From NCBI RefSeq assembly GCF_004339565.1, contig NZ_SMFZ01000002.1, forward strand, positions 1,488,001-1,552,000: 64,000 nt of DNA. Reading direction: 5' to 3'. This DNA is from Pseudonocardia endophytica. GTDB lineage: Bacteria; Actinomycetota; Actinomycetes; Mycobacteriales; Pseudonocardiaceae. The notes under the pieces were generated by a model. It did no database searches, had not been told where the DNA came from, and saw nothing but the letters and a program-made list of their open reading frames with translations. Shown one piece after another: positions 1 through 7,638 of the stretch (position 1 is its first letter; each line of letters opens with the position of its first letter). A program made the translations under genes and the position numbers.

Positions 1-44
1 GCCCGGTCCAGAACCGCCGGGAGCGCCGCCGTCCCCAGGGGTAG
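1..44 (+). CDS. possible 3' tail of an upstream gene (partial)
   Basis: The third frame is open from the window edge to a TAG at 42-44 and reads an Arg-rich tail (PVQNRRERRRPQG). In actinobacteria the gene before ybeY is usually phoH, whose product often ends in a basic tail, so this could be its last codons. The piece is too short to prove coding, and frame 1 is also open across it until a TGA at 124-126 that would overlap the ybeY GTG. The identity is inferred from gene order only. Confidence 0.25.
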   Translation, partial: PVQNRRERRRPQG

Positions 45-122
45 GCCGCCGGGACCGTCGGTGCCCCGGACTACCCTGGGGGCGTCCGGGGGAGCAGGAA
101 TCGACAGGGGTCGTCCGCAGCA

Positions 123-668
123 GTGAGCATCGAGGTCGTCAACGAGTCCGGCGTCACCGTCGACGAGGCGTCACTGGTGTCCGTCGCGCGGTTCACGCTG
201 GAGACCATGCAGGTGAACCCGGCCGTCGAGCTGGCGATCACCGCCGTCGGGCTGGACGCGATGACCGAGCTGCACGAGCGGTGGATGGACGAGCCCGGCC
301 CCACCGACGTGATGGCGTTCCCGATGGACTCGCTGGCCGAGGACAGCCGCCGTCCGGACGCACCCGACCTCGGGCCCGCCCTGCTGGGTGACGTGGTGCT
401 CTGCCCGGCGTTCGCGAAGGACCAGGCCAAGACGGCCGGGCACACGCTGGCCGACGAGCTGCACCTGCTCACCGTGCACGGCGTGCTGCACCTGCTGGGG
501 TACGACCATCTGGAGCCCGCCGAGGAGCGGGAGATGTTCGGCCTGCAGGACCGGCTGCTCGGGCAGTGGCGCCACGGCCGGGAACGGGCGCGGGAACAGG
601 ACCGCCGGAAACGCAGCGACGACCGTCTGCTCGGCGCCGCGGGCTTCGAGGACGAGCCGACCCGATGA
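123..668 (+). CDS. ybeY: endoribonuclease YbeY (rRNA maturation factor)
   Basis: Single-strand-specific zinc endoribonuclease acting in 16S rRNA 3'-end maturation and ribosome quality control in the cytoplasm. The protein is 181 aa and carries the diagnostic H-x3-H-x5-H zinc motif as HGVLHLLGYDH at about residues 119-129. A family-typical fold precedes it, and a charged Arg-rich tail follows. The start is GTG at 123. The stop overlaps the next gene's ATG (ATGA at 665-668), so ybeY and the CorC-type gene are probably translationally coupled. The order ybeY-corC-(deaminase-like)-era is the conserved actinobacterial one. Family assignment is firm. Confidence 0.96.
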   Translation: MSIEVVNESGVTVDEASLVSVARFTLETMQVNPAVELAITAVGLDAMTELHERWMDEPGPTDVMAFPMDSLAEDSRRPDAPDLGPALLGDVVLCPAFAKDQAKTAGHTLADELHLLTVHGVLHLLGYDHLEPAEEREMFGLQDRLLGQWRHGRERAREQDRRKRSDDRLLGAAGFEDEPTR

Positions 669-2110
669 CGGTGTGGCTGATCGTCGCCGCGGTCGTGCTG
701 ATCCTGCTGGCCGGGATCTTCGCCGCGGCGGACGCCGCCCTGATGTCGATCTCCCGGGCGCGGGTGGACGCCGTCGTGCGGACCCGGCGGGCCGGGGCGA
801 GGGCGCTGGCCGCCGTCGTCGCCGATCGTCCGCGGCACGTGAACCTGCTGCTCCTGCTGCGCCTGACCGCGGAGACGGCGGCGACCGTGCTGATCGTCGT
901 CGCGCTCGCTCCCGTCTTCTCGAGTCCGTGGATCGGCGTCCTGCTCGCCGGCGTGATCATGGTCGTGGTCAGCTACGTGCTGATCGGCGTCGGCCCGCGC
1001 ACGCTGGGCCGCCAGCATCCCTACCGGGTCGGCCTGCTCGTCGCCGCCCCGGTGCGCGCGCTCGGTACGCTGCTCTCGCCGCTGTCCAAGCTGCTGATCC
1101 TCGTCGGCAACGCGATCACGCCGGGCCCTGGCTTCCGGGAGGGACCGTTCTCCACGGAGGTCGAGCTCCGCGAGCTGGTGGACATGGCCAGCACCCGCGG
1201 CGTCGTCGACGAGGGCGAGCGGAAGATGATCCACTCCGTCTTCGAGCTGGGGGAGACGCCGGTCCGGGAGATCATGGTGCCGCGCCCGGACGTGGTCTGG
1301 GCGGAGCGGGACACCCCGGTCGACAAGGTGCTCCGCCTGGCACTGAAGAGCGGGTACTCCCGGATCCCGGTGCTCGGCGAGGGCATCGACGACGTCATCG
1401 GCATCGCCTACCTGAAGGACCTGGTCCGGGCCCGGGACGAGGCCGAGCGCGAGGAGCGGGCCCGCCAGTCGCTCGTCGAGATCATCCGGCCGGCCGTGTT
1501 CGTGCCGGATTCCAAGCGCAGCGACGAGCTGCTGCGCGAGATGCAGCGCCACCGCAACCACATGGCCGTCGTCGTCGACGAGTACGGCGGCACCGCGGGC
1601 GTCGTGACGATCGAGGACATCCTGGAGGAGATCGTCGGCGAGATCGCCGACGAGTACGACCAGGAGGAGATCCCGGACGTCTCCGAGGTCGAGGGCCGGA
1701 CGCTGCGGGTTGCCGCCCGCCTGCCCGTCGAGGACCTCGAGGAGCTGTTCGCCGCCCAGTTCACCGGCACGGCACGGGAGACCGAGCTGCGCGAGGCGCT
1801 CGAGGCCGCGGACGTGGACACCGTCGGGGGGCTGCTCGCGCAGCGTCTCGGCAAGGTGCCGCTCCCGGGTGCCGAGGCCGAGGTCGCCGGGCTGCACCTG
1901 CGCGGCGAGGGCGGCAAGGACGCCCGCGGCCGGACCCGGATCACGTCCGTGCTGGTCACGCCGCTGGACCCGGTCGAGGCCGGTCCCGAGGAGGCCGAGC
2001 CCGGCGACTCCGACGACGCCGGCCACGCACTCGAACGACCCGACGCCGACGAGCTCGGCGCGACCGGGGCGCTCGTCGCCCCGCAGGAGGGAACCGATGC
2101 CCGACAGTGA
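665..2110 (+). CDS. CNNM/CorC (HlyC-type) membrane protein with CBS pair
   Basis: 481-aa protein with the three-part layout of the CNNM/CorC family. A DUF21-type membrane domain with hydrophobic segments spans about residues 3-26 and 60-110. A CBS pair runs from the MVPRPDV region (about residue 203) to the TIEDILEEIVGEI region (about 305-320). A C-terminal CorC/HlyC domain spans about 335-430, then an acidic tail. Family members are linked to Mg2+ (and Co2+) transport, mostly efflux. The ATG at 665 overlaps the ybeY stop, which decides the start over a longer open frame. Two more CNNM-type genes lie at 14268-16672, giving three in 17 kb. The substrate is not readable from sequence. Confidence 0.9.
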   Translation: MTVWLIVAAVVLILLAGIFAAADAALMSISRARVDAVVRTRRAGARALAAVVADRPRHVNLLLLLRLTAETAATVLIVVALAPVFSSPWIGVLLAGVIMVVVSYVLIGVGPRTLGRQHPYRVGLLVAAPVRALGTLLSPLSKLLILVGNAITPGPGFREGPFSTEVELRELVDMASTRGVVDEGERKMIHSVFELGETPVREIMVPRPDVVWAERDTPVDKVLRLALKSGYSRIPVLGEGIDDVIGIAYLKDLVRARDEAEREERARQSLVEIIRPAVFVPDSKRSDELLREMQRHRNHMAVVVDEYGGTAGVVTIEDILEEIVGEIADEYDQEEIPDVSEVEGRTLRVAARLPVEDLEELFAAQFTGTARETELREALEAADVDTVGGLLAQRLGKVPLPGAEAEVAGLHLRGEGGKDARGRTRITSVLVTPLDPVEAGPEEAEPGDSDDAGHALERPDADELGATGALVAPQEGTDARQ

Positions 2111-2459
2111 GTCCGGCGACCTCGCCCCGGAGGACGCCAAGATCGTGACGCTGGCCCGGTCGGCCCGCGGCCGGATCGGCGCCGTCGAGGGCGCCGCGGT
2201 GCGGGACACCGACGGCCGCACCTACGCCGCGGCCACGGTGGAGCTTCCGTCGCTGCGGCTGACCGCCCTGCAGGCGGCCGTCGCGGCCGCCGTCGCCGCG
2301 GGCGCCGAGGGCCTGGAGGCCGCCGCCGTCGTGAACGACTCCGGCGACGCGGACCGCGAGTCGGTCGCCGCGGTGCGTGACCTGACCCCGACGGCCCCGG
2401 TGCTGGTCGCCGACGGCCGGGGCGCGCTCGTCGCGACCGTCGCGGGGGTGGGCGCATGA
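2097..2459 (+). CDS. cytidine-deaminase-like protein without catalytic residues
   Basis: 120-aa protein in the slot between corC and era where actinobacteria carry a short cytidine-deaminase-like gene. The core resembles the deaminase fold (an Ala-rich helix after a PSLRLTA strand, then VLVADGRG). The protein contains no cysteine and no histidine, so the HAE and PCxxC zinc site of real cytidine deaminases cannot be present. It is therefore unlikely to be an active deaminase. It overlaps the end of corC by 14 bp, and its TGA overlaps the lhgO ATG (ATGA at 2456-2459), so it is embedded in the operon. The role is unknown; the fold assignment rests on position and weak resemblance. Confidence 0.75.
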   Translation: MPDSESGDLAPEDAKIVTLARSARGRIGAVEGAAVRDTDGRTYAAATVELPSLRLTALQAAVAAAVAAGAEGLEAAAVVNDSGDADRESVAAVRDLTPTAPVLVADGRGALVATVAGVGA

Positions 2460-3715
2460 GCACGCCGACGTTCGACCTGGTCGTCGTCGGTGGCGGGATC
2501 GTCGGCCTGGCCACCGCGCATGCCGCGGTGCGGACCGGGCGCTCGGTCGCCGTCGTCGAGCGCGAGCCGCGCCTGGCGAACCACCAGACCGGCAACAACT
2601 CGAACGTGATCCACTCCGGGCTCTACTACGCGCCCGGCGGCTACAAGGCGCGGCTGGCCGTCGCGGGCTGCGCCGAGACCGTCGCGTTCTGCCGCGAGCA
2701 CGACCTGCCGCACCGGGTGTCCGGCAAGCTCGTCGTTGCGACCGAGCCGGAGGAGCTGCCGCGGATGGAGGAGCTGCAGCGCAGGGGGAACGCCAACGGC
2801 GTGGAGAACCACCGCGTCGACGAGGCGGGCATGCGCGAGCACGAGCCGGACGTGCGCGGGCTCGCGGCCCTGTGGGTGCCGTCGACCGGCATCTGCGACT
2901 ACCGGACGATCGCCGAGAAGCTCGGCGAGCTGATCGAGAAGGACGGCGGCGAGATCCACCTCGGCCGCGCTGTCACCGGCATCGTCCGGCGGCCGGACGA
3001 CGTCATCGTCCGGACCGAGAGGAGCGCAGGCGCCACGAGCATCGGCACCGACCAGGGGGACCTGCTGGGCACGCAGGTCGTCGTCTGCGGTGGCCTGCGC
3101 TGCGACGAGCTGGCCCGGCTGGCCGGCGCCGACCCCGGCGTGCGGATCGTGCCGTTCCGCGGCGAGTACACCGGCTTCTCGGACCGCGCAGCGTCGCTGG
3201 TCCGCGGGCTGATCTACCCGGTGCCGGACCCGGCGTTCCCGTTCCTCGGGGTGCACGCCACCCGGGGCGTCGACGGGCACGTGCACGCCGGCCCGAACGC
3301 CGTGCTGGCGCTGGCCCGCGAAGGCTACGACTGGCGCACGATCAAGCCCAAGGAGCTGCTGGGCACGCTCACCTACCCCGGGATGATCAAGGTCGCGCAG
3401 AAGCACTGGCGCTACGGCATCGGCGAGGTTCAGCGGTCGCTGTCCAGGCGGGCCATGGTCCGCCAGATCCAGCGGATGCTCCCCGACGTCCGTGCCGAGG
3501 ACCTGCACCCGGCAGGAGCGGGCGTACGCGCGCAGGCCGTCAAGGCCGACGGCACGCTCGTCGACGACTTCCTGTTCCTCGACCAGGGGACCGGCACGGG
3601 ATCGGTGCTGCACGTGCTGAACGCGCCGTCGCCCGCGGCCACCGCGGCGCTGCCGATCGGGCGGGAGATCCTGGAGCGGCTGACCGGCGACAACCCCGGA
3701 CCGCTGAGCGCGTGA
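2456..3715 (+). CDS. lhgO: L-2-hydroxyglutarate oxidase (FAD-dependent)
   Basis: 419-aa FAD-dependent oxidoreductase of the DAO/LhgO family, which oxidises L-2-hydroxyglutarate to 2-oxoglutarate and passes electrons to the membrane quinone pool. The N-terminal Rossmann FAD motif VVVGGGIVGLATA is at about residues 8-20. The sequence NHQTGNNSNVIHSGLYY and the late GVRAQAV segment are typical of LhgO. The start is ATG overlapping the preceding TGA, and the stop overlaps the era GTG. Residues about 188-200 (RTERSAGATSIGTDQ) are encoded by a 40-bp repeat also found at the end of uppS and look like an insertion relative to the family. The gene interrupts the usual corC-era order. Confidence 0.9.
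   Translation: MSTPTFDLVVVGGGIVGLATAHAAVRTGRSVAVVEREPRLANHQTGNNSNVIHSGLYYAPGGYKARLAVAGCAETVAFCREHDLPHRVSGKLVVATEPEELPRMEELQRRGNANGVENHRVDEAGMREHEPDVRGLAALWVPSTGICDYRTIAEKLGELIEKDGGEIHLGRAVTGIVRRPDDVIVRTERSAGATSIGTDQGDLLGTQVVVCGGLRCDELARLAGADPGVRIVPFRGEYTGFSDRAASLVRGLIYPVPDPAFPFLGVHATRGVDGHVHAGPNAVLALAREGYDWRTIKPKELLGTLTYPGMIKVAQKHWRYGIGEVQRSLSRRAMVRQIQRMLPDVRAEDLHPAGAGVRAQAVKADGTLVDDFLFLDQGTGTGSVLHVLNAPSPAATAALPIGREILERLTGDNPGPLSA
3016..3055 (+). repeat. coding interspersed repeat, copy 1 (inside lhgO)
   Basis: 40-bp segment matching 8756-8797 at 32 of the first 37 positions and read in the same frame in both genes (here ERSAGATSIGTDQ). The shared core is GGAGCGCAGGCG followed by ACGAGCATCG. 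It lies inside the lhgO reading frame without breaking it. Confidence 0.75.
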
Positions 3716-4629
3716 CCGGCTTCGTCACCCCGCCGGACGGGTTCCGCTCCGGGTTCGCGTGCTTCGTCGGCCGCCCGAACGCCGGCAAGTCGACGCTGAC
3801 GAACGCGCTCGTCGGGCAGAAGGTCGCGATCACGTCCAGCCGCCCGCAGACGACCCGGCACGCGATCCGGGGGATCGTGCACCGCCCGGACGCGCAGATC
3901 GTGCTCGTGGACACGCCGGGGCTGCACAAGCCCCGTACGCTGCTCGGGTCCCGGCTCGGCGACATCGTGCGCGAGACCTGGGCGGAGGTCGACGTCGTCG
4001 GGTTCTGCGTGCCGGCGAACGAGAAGGTCGGTCCTGGGGACCGGTTCATCGTCGACGAGCTGCGCAGGATCGCCTCGCACACGCCGGTACTGGCCGTCGT
4101 GACGAAGACCGACCTGGTCGCGCCGCCGGTCGTCGCGGAGCGTCTGGCCGAGGTCGCGCAGCTGATGGACTTCGTGGAGATCGTGCCGACGTCGGCGCAG
4201 GACGGGTTCCAGGTGGCGCTGCTCGCCGACCTGCTCGTCGCGCAGCTGCCGGTGGGCCCGCCGCTCTACCCGGAGGGCGACCTGACCGACCAGCCCGAGG
4301 AGACGCTCGTCGCGGAGCTGATCCGGGAGGCCGCGCTGGAGGGCGTGCGCGACGAGCTGCCGCACTCGATCGCCGTGACGATCGACGAGATGGTCCCGCA
4401 CGACGGGCGCGACGACATGCTCGACGTGCACGCCGTGCTGCACGTCGAGCGCTCCAGCCAGAAGGGCATCGTGATCGGCAAGGGCGGGTCGCGGCTGCGG
4501 CAGGTCGGGTCGGACGCCCGGCGCCAGATCGAGGCCCTGCTCGGCACGAAGATCTACCTCGACCTGCACGTGAAGGTCGCCGAGGACTGGCAGCGGGACC
4601 CGAAGCAGCTGCGCCGCCTCGGTTTCTGA
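3712..4629 (+). CDS. era: GTPase Era
   Basis: 305-aa ribosome-associated GTPase that binds the 3' end of 16S rRNA and helps 30S assembly. All switches are visible: G1 GRPNAGKST (about residue 20), the G2 region with TTRH, G3 DTPGLH, G4 TKTD and a G5 SAQ. The C-terminal KH domain shows the GKGG loop (VIGKGGSRLRQVG, about residues 256-268). The GTG at 3712 overlaps the lhgO stop (GTGA). The closing residues QLRRLGF are typical for Era. No sign of disruption. Confidence 0.97.
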   Translation: MTGFVTPPDGFRSGFACFVGRPNAGKSTLTNALVGQKVAITSSRPQTTRHAIRGIVHRPDAQIVLVDTPGLHKPRTLLGSRLGDIVRETWAEVDVVGFCVPANEKVGPGDRFIVDELRRIASHTPVLAVVTKTDLVAPPVVAERLAEVAQLMDFVEIVPTSAQDGFQVALLADLLVAQLPVGPPLYPEGDLTDQPEETLVAELIREAALEGVRDELPHSIAVTIDEMVPHDGRDDMLDVHAVLHVERSSQKGIVIGKGGSRLRQVGSDARRQIEALLGTKIYLDLHVKVAEDWQRDPKQLRRLGF

Positions 4630-4670
4630 TCTCGGGAGGCCTCCCGGGAGTCGTCCCTACGGTTCGGTCC

Positions 4671-4913
4671 ATGGCTGAGAACACGAACAAGCGCAGTGTC
4701 CGCAGGCGCGTGAGCGCCGCGACGGCGGCCACCGCCGTCGCGCTGGGGATCGGGCTGGCGACGGCCGGCGCGGCCTACGCCAACGACGAGATCCCGCCGC
4801 CGATGACCCAGCCGGGCCAGGAGAACCCGTCGACCAGCATCCAGCCGGCCGGCTCGCCGTCGAACCCGGCGACGCCCGACATGGATGCGATCCACCAGGA
4901 CATCATGCCCTGA
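4671..4913 (+). CDS. small secreted protein, unknown function
   Basis: 80-aa protein with a clear export signal: a basic start (KRSVRRR), an Ala/Val/Leu-rich hydrophobic stretch at about residues 15-34, and an AYA|ND cleavage site near residue 37. The mature part is about 43 residues, Pro/Ser/Thr-rich and acidic, without cysteines. A -10-like TACGGT (4658-4663) stands 7 nt before the ATG with no Shine-Dalgarno sequence, so the mRNA may be leaderless. A strong hairpin (4927-4961) follows the stop, so the gene is probably a single-gene unit inserted between era and recO. Function unknown. Confidence 0.8.
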   Translation: MAENTNKRSVRRRVSAATAATAVALGIGLATAGAAYANDEIPPPMTQPGQENPSTSIQPAGSPSNPATPDMDAIHQDIMP

Positions 4914-4926
4914 GACACGACCTCAC

Positions 4927-4961
4927 CCGGCCCGCGTCACGGACACCGTGGCGCGGGCCGG
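4927..4961 (+). terminator. hairpin terminator after the small secreted gene
   Basis: CCGGCCCGCG (4927-4936) pairs with CGCGGGCCGG (4952-4961). A T/G wobble and an inner CACGG/CCGTG pair close on an ACA loop, giving a stem of about 16 bp. No long T-run follows, as is common in actinobacteria. It sits just before the recO -10 hexamer. Confidence 0.7.
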
Positions 4962-4977
4962 CCCGTATCCTGGCCCC

Positions 4978-5766
4978 GTGGCCCTCTACCGGGACGCGGG
5001 CATCGTCCTGCGTGTGCAGAAGCTCGGGGAGGCCGACCGCATCGTCACGATGCTCACCCGCCGTCACGGCAAGATCCGCGCCGTCGCGAAGGGCGTTCGC
5101 CGCACCCGTTCCCGCTGGGGTGCACGGCTGGAGCCGTTCAACCACGTGGACGTGCAGTGCTACACCGGCCGCAGCCTCGACGTGATCACCCAGGCGCAGA
5201 CGCTGGACGCGTTCGCGCCGGCCGTCGTCGCCGACTACGGGGCGTACTCGTGCGGCTGCGCGATCCTGGAGACGGCCGACCGGCTGGTCGCCGAGGAGGG
5301 CGAGCCCGCGCTGCGGGTGTACCTGCTGCTGCTGGGCGCGGCGCGGGCGTTGGCCGACGGGGTGCGCGAGCCGTCGCTCGTGCTGGACGCGTTCCTGTTG
5401 CGCGGCATGAGCCACGCCGGGTGGTCGCCGTCGATCTCGGAGTGCGCCCGCTGCGCGGAGCCGGGCCCGCACCGCGCGTTCAGCGTCGCTGGTGGCGGCG
5501 CCGTGTGCGGGCGGTGCCGGCCGCCGGGCTCGGTCACCCCGGCCGCGGAGACGTTCGGGATGCTCGACGCGTTGCTGCACGGCGACTGGGACGTCGCCGA
5601 CGCCGCCACGGCCGCCGTCCGCCGGGAGACGAGCGGGCTCGTCGCGGCGCACCTGCAGTGGCACATGGAACGGCAGCTCCGGTCACTCCCGCTGGTGGAA
5701 CGCCAGATGAGGGAGCGACCCAGGGTGACGGGCGAACCGCCCGATCGGGAGGGTGCCGGACTGTAA
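4978..5766 (+). CDS. recO: DNA repair protein RecO
   Basis: 262-aa RecO: mediator that loads RecA on SSB-coated single strands with RecR and promotes annealing. It has the N-terminal OB-fold opening (ALYRDAGIVLRVQKLGEADRIV), an internal KGVRRTRSRWG basic stretch, and a C-terminal zinc-finger-like CxxC...CxxC at about residues 157-181 (CARC and CGRC). The GTG at 4978 is preceded by TATCCT (4966-4971) with a 6-nt gap and no Shine-Dalgarno sequence, pointing to a leaderless mRNA. A longer upstream frame runs through the hairpin terminator and is rejected. It lies between era and uppS as in mycobacteria. Confidence 0.95.
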   Translation: MALYRDAGIVLRVQKLGEADRIVTMLTRRHGKIRAVAKGVRRTRSRWGARLEPFNHVDVQCYTGRSLDVITQAQTLDAFAPAVVADYGAYSCGCAILETADRLVAEEGEPALRVYLLLLGAARALADGVREPSLVLDAFLLRGMSHAGWSPSISECARCAEPGPHRAFSVAGGGAVCGRCRPPGSVTPAAETFGMLDALLHGDWDVADAATAAVRRETSGLVAAHLQWHMERQLRSLPLVERQMRERPRVTGEPPDREGAGL

Positions 5767-5831
5767 CCGGCCGACGGCGATGGTCGATACTCGGAGTGAG
5801 GACGACGTCCACCCCACCGGAAGAGGCAGTC

Positions 5832-6254
5832 GTGAACGCAGCCCGACCCGGGGACCGGCGCCCCCGCCCGACCGGACCACCGACCGAGGCCGAACCGACG
5901 ACGCGGATCCCCGCCGCGCGCACCGAGAAGCTCCCGGCCGCCGACGCCGGCGCGACGCAGCAGCTCCCCGCCTCGCACACCGAGAAGATCCCGGAGACCG
6001 ACCCCGGACGGCCCACCCGGGCGATCCGCCAGGTCCGCCATAAGGCCGACGACGGCGCGTGGCCCGCCATCCCGATGCTGCCGGTGATCAAGCCGGACGC
6101 CGAGCCGCTGTCCGAGGTCGACCGCGTGCGCGAGCAGCGCGGTGTCCGCGAGCTGCGCGAGCACATGGAGACCTGGCAGGATCGCGACCACGACGCCCCC
6201 GCGTGGCCGGAGCGCGAGGACCCGCCAGGGACGCTCTACCCGCCCCAGAGCTGA
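5832..6254 (+). CDS. hypothetical Pro/Thr-rich hydrophilic protein
   Basis: 140-aa protein, not recognised. The N-terminal half is low-complexity with imperfect repeats of a T-E-K-[LI]-P unit: residues about 32-38 (RTEKLPA), 47-52 (QLPASH) and 53-58 (TEKIPE). The C-terminal half (WPAIPMLPVIKP, then EVDRVREQRGVRELREHMETWQDRD) is better conserved-looking and ends in a helix. A GGAAGAGG ribosome site lies 6-7 nt before the GTG at 5832; a GTG at 5796 is the alternative. No membrane segment or signal peptide. It follows recO by 65 bp on the same strand. Confidence 0.7.
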   Translation: MNAARPGDRRPRPTGPPTEAEPTTRIPAARTEKLPAADAGATQQLPASHTEKIPETDPGRPTRAIRQVRHKADDGAWPAIPMLPVIKPDAEPLSEVDRVREQRGVRELREHMETWQDRDHDAPAWPEREDPPGTLYPPQS

Positions 6255-6261
6255 GCCCGCG

Positions 6262-7323
6262 TCAGGCCGGGAACTCGAACAGGCGGTTCCGGGGGTCGCG
6301 CAGGTCCGGCGTGGGCACGATGTGGTCGGCCGTGCGGACCCGCATCACGACGCCGAACGTGTCCGCGCGCGCCGCGAGCCCGCGCAGGTAGTGCGCGTTC
6401 TCCTCGCCCAGGCCCGCGTCGGTCAGGCAGCGCACCGCCGCGTAGACGCCACGGGTGTACAGACCGCTGCAGACGGTCAGCGTGCGCGTGCTGTACCAGG
6501 GGTTGCGGGTGCGGGCGAACATGCCGACGTCCTCGACCAGCCGGCCGTCGGAGAAGCGTGGCCGCAGCTCCCCGCCGTCGTGGACGGGCTCGAACACGTC
6601 GCCCACCGCGTCGTCGACGGTCCGTCGGCGCACCGGGATGCTCTCCTCGACGACGAGCCCGCCGCCACCGCCCCTGCGGGCCGGGTTGCCCAGCAGCACG
6701 ACGTGGGCCTGCAGGTCCTCGGCGTCGTACCGGTCCGCGCGCACGACCCGCACGTCCGACGACGGGTTGCGCATCCGCAGGTGCCCGGACAGCTCGAACA
6801 GTGCGTCCAGGTCCGCGTACGCGCCGAGCTCGACGTAGTGCGGGCTGGCCGCGTCCGCCGACGGCCCGCGCTCGGCCTCGTCGAGCACCCCGCAGACGAC
6901 GCGGATCGGGCCCCCGTCGGCGAACGTCCAGAAGTCGTCGATGTCGTCGGGCTGCGCGTCGAGCCCGGTGGCGAGCCCGTGCTGCGCCATCAGTTCCCGG
7001 TAGAGCGCATCACGCAGCGTCGACTCGTCGTCGGTGAGTGTCGAGTCCGCCAGCAGCGACGGCGAGGCTCCGAGGACCGAGCGACGCGTCGCGAAGAACC
7101 GCGCGTACATGTCCAGGCGGTGCTCCGGCGGCAGCGTCGGCGCGTCGGTCTTCTCCCACGACGAGATCGACGACGGGCTCACGTCGAACGCCGCCGCCAG
7201 CTCGGCCTGGCGCACCGGCCGGTCCGGCCAGTGTGACCGCCGCAGCGCCCGCAACCGCGCCGCCAGCTGCGCGGACGCGAGCGCGCCCGTGTCCCTCGTG
7301 GTGGCCCACCCCGTCACGCTCAT
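6262..7323 (-). CDS. XRE-family HTH regulator with uncharacterised C-terminal domain
   Basis: 353-aa protein. The N-terminal helix-turn-helix of XRE type is at about residues 36-62 (RQAELAAAFDVSPSSISSWEK), followed by a linker. A C-terminal domain of about 230 residues alternates strand and helix (IRVVCGVLDE, YVELGAYADLDALFEL, QAHVVLLGNPARRGGGGG). Its NP..DVRVV and VVLLGNP blocks recall nucleotide-binding sensor folds, but I cannot name it. The ATG at 7323 has a GGAG 8 nt upstream; an ATG at 7377 is the longer alternative. The gene faces an AT-rich intergenic region with repeated CTGAA half-sites and a divergent small membrane gene, so it probably controls both. Confidence 0.8.
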   Translation of the reverse strand: MSVTGWATTRDTGALASAQLAARLRALRRSHWPDRPVRQAELAAAFDVSPSSISSWEKTDAPTLPPEHRLDMYARFFATRRSVLGASPSLLADSTLTDDESTLRDALYRELMAQHGLATGLDAQPDDIDDFWTFADGGPIRVVCGVLDEAERGPSADAASPHYVELGAYADLDALFELSGHLRMRNPSSDVRVVRADRYDAEDLQAHVVLLGNPARRGGGGGLVVEESIPVRRRTVDDAVGDVFEPVHDGGELRPRFSDGRLVEDVGMFARTRNPWYSTRTLTVCSGLYTRGVYAAVRCLTDAGLGEENAHYLRGLAARADTFGVVMRVRTADHIVPTPDLRDPRNRLFEFPA

Positions 7324-7638
7324 GCCCCACGCTCCGCCCCGACACCCGGTCACCAACGACGCTACGCCGCCCCGCACACGAGTGGGATGTACTTCGCTGA
7401 AATTGACTAGAGTCGGCTGAAGTCCGGTGGCCCCGCCTCACCCCGAGTGTATACAGCCCGACTTCAGCGTGGGGACAGTATTCCTGTAACTGTTCCCGAA
7501 TCGGACTGTATTCAGTGAACAAAAGAATCCTTGACGGTCCGTTCCGCGCGCATTCCAATTGTCCCCACACAATTCTTGTGGGGGAGAGCTCACCGGACGC
7601 GCGGGACCCGCGGCGACCGGAGCCGAGGAGGACCCGTC
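7324..7638. promoter_or_regulatory. AT-rich divergent regulatory region
   Basis: This 315-bp gap holds no gene I can support. It is much richer in A/T than its surroundings between about 7385 and 7580. It contains CTGAA or its complement at 7397-7401, 7417-7421, 7463-7467 and 7511-7515. It also has the 9-bp inverted pair GCTGAAGTC/GACTTCAGC (7416-7424, 7460-7468), a TGTATACA palindrome (7448-7455), and two dyads, ACAGTATTCCTGT (7475-7487) and ACTGTATTCAGT (7505-7516). Likely operators for the XRE regulator at 6262-7323. Confidence 0.55.
7531..7559 (+). promoter_or_regulatory. sigmaA-like promoter for the small membrane gene
   Basis: TTGACG (7531-7536), a 17-bp spacer, then TCCAAT (7554-7559). 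The predicted start is near 7566, about 70 nt before the ATG at 7639. The dyad at 7505-7516 lies just upstream. Confidence 0.5.

Noticed and set aside
4633..4646. Perfect 14-bp palindrome CGGGAGGCCTCCCG after era
   Set aside because: It has no loop, so it is a poor terminator, and 14-bp GC palindromes are expected by chance in this composition. It may still be a minor protein site, but nothing supports it.
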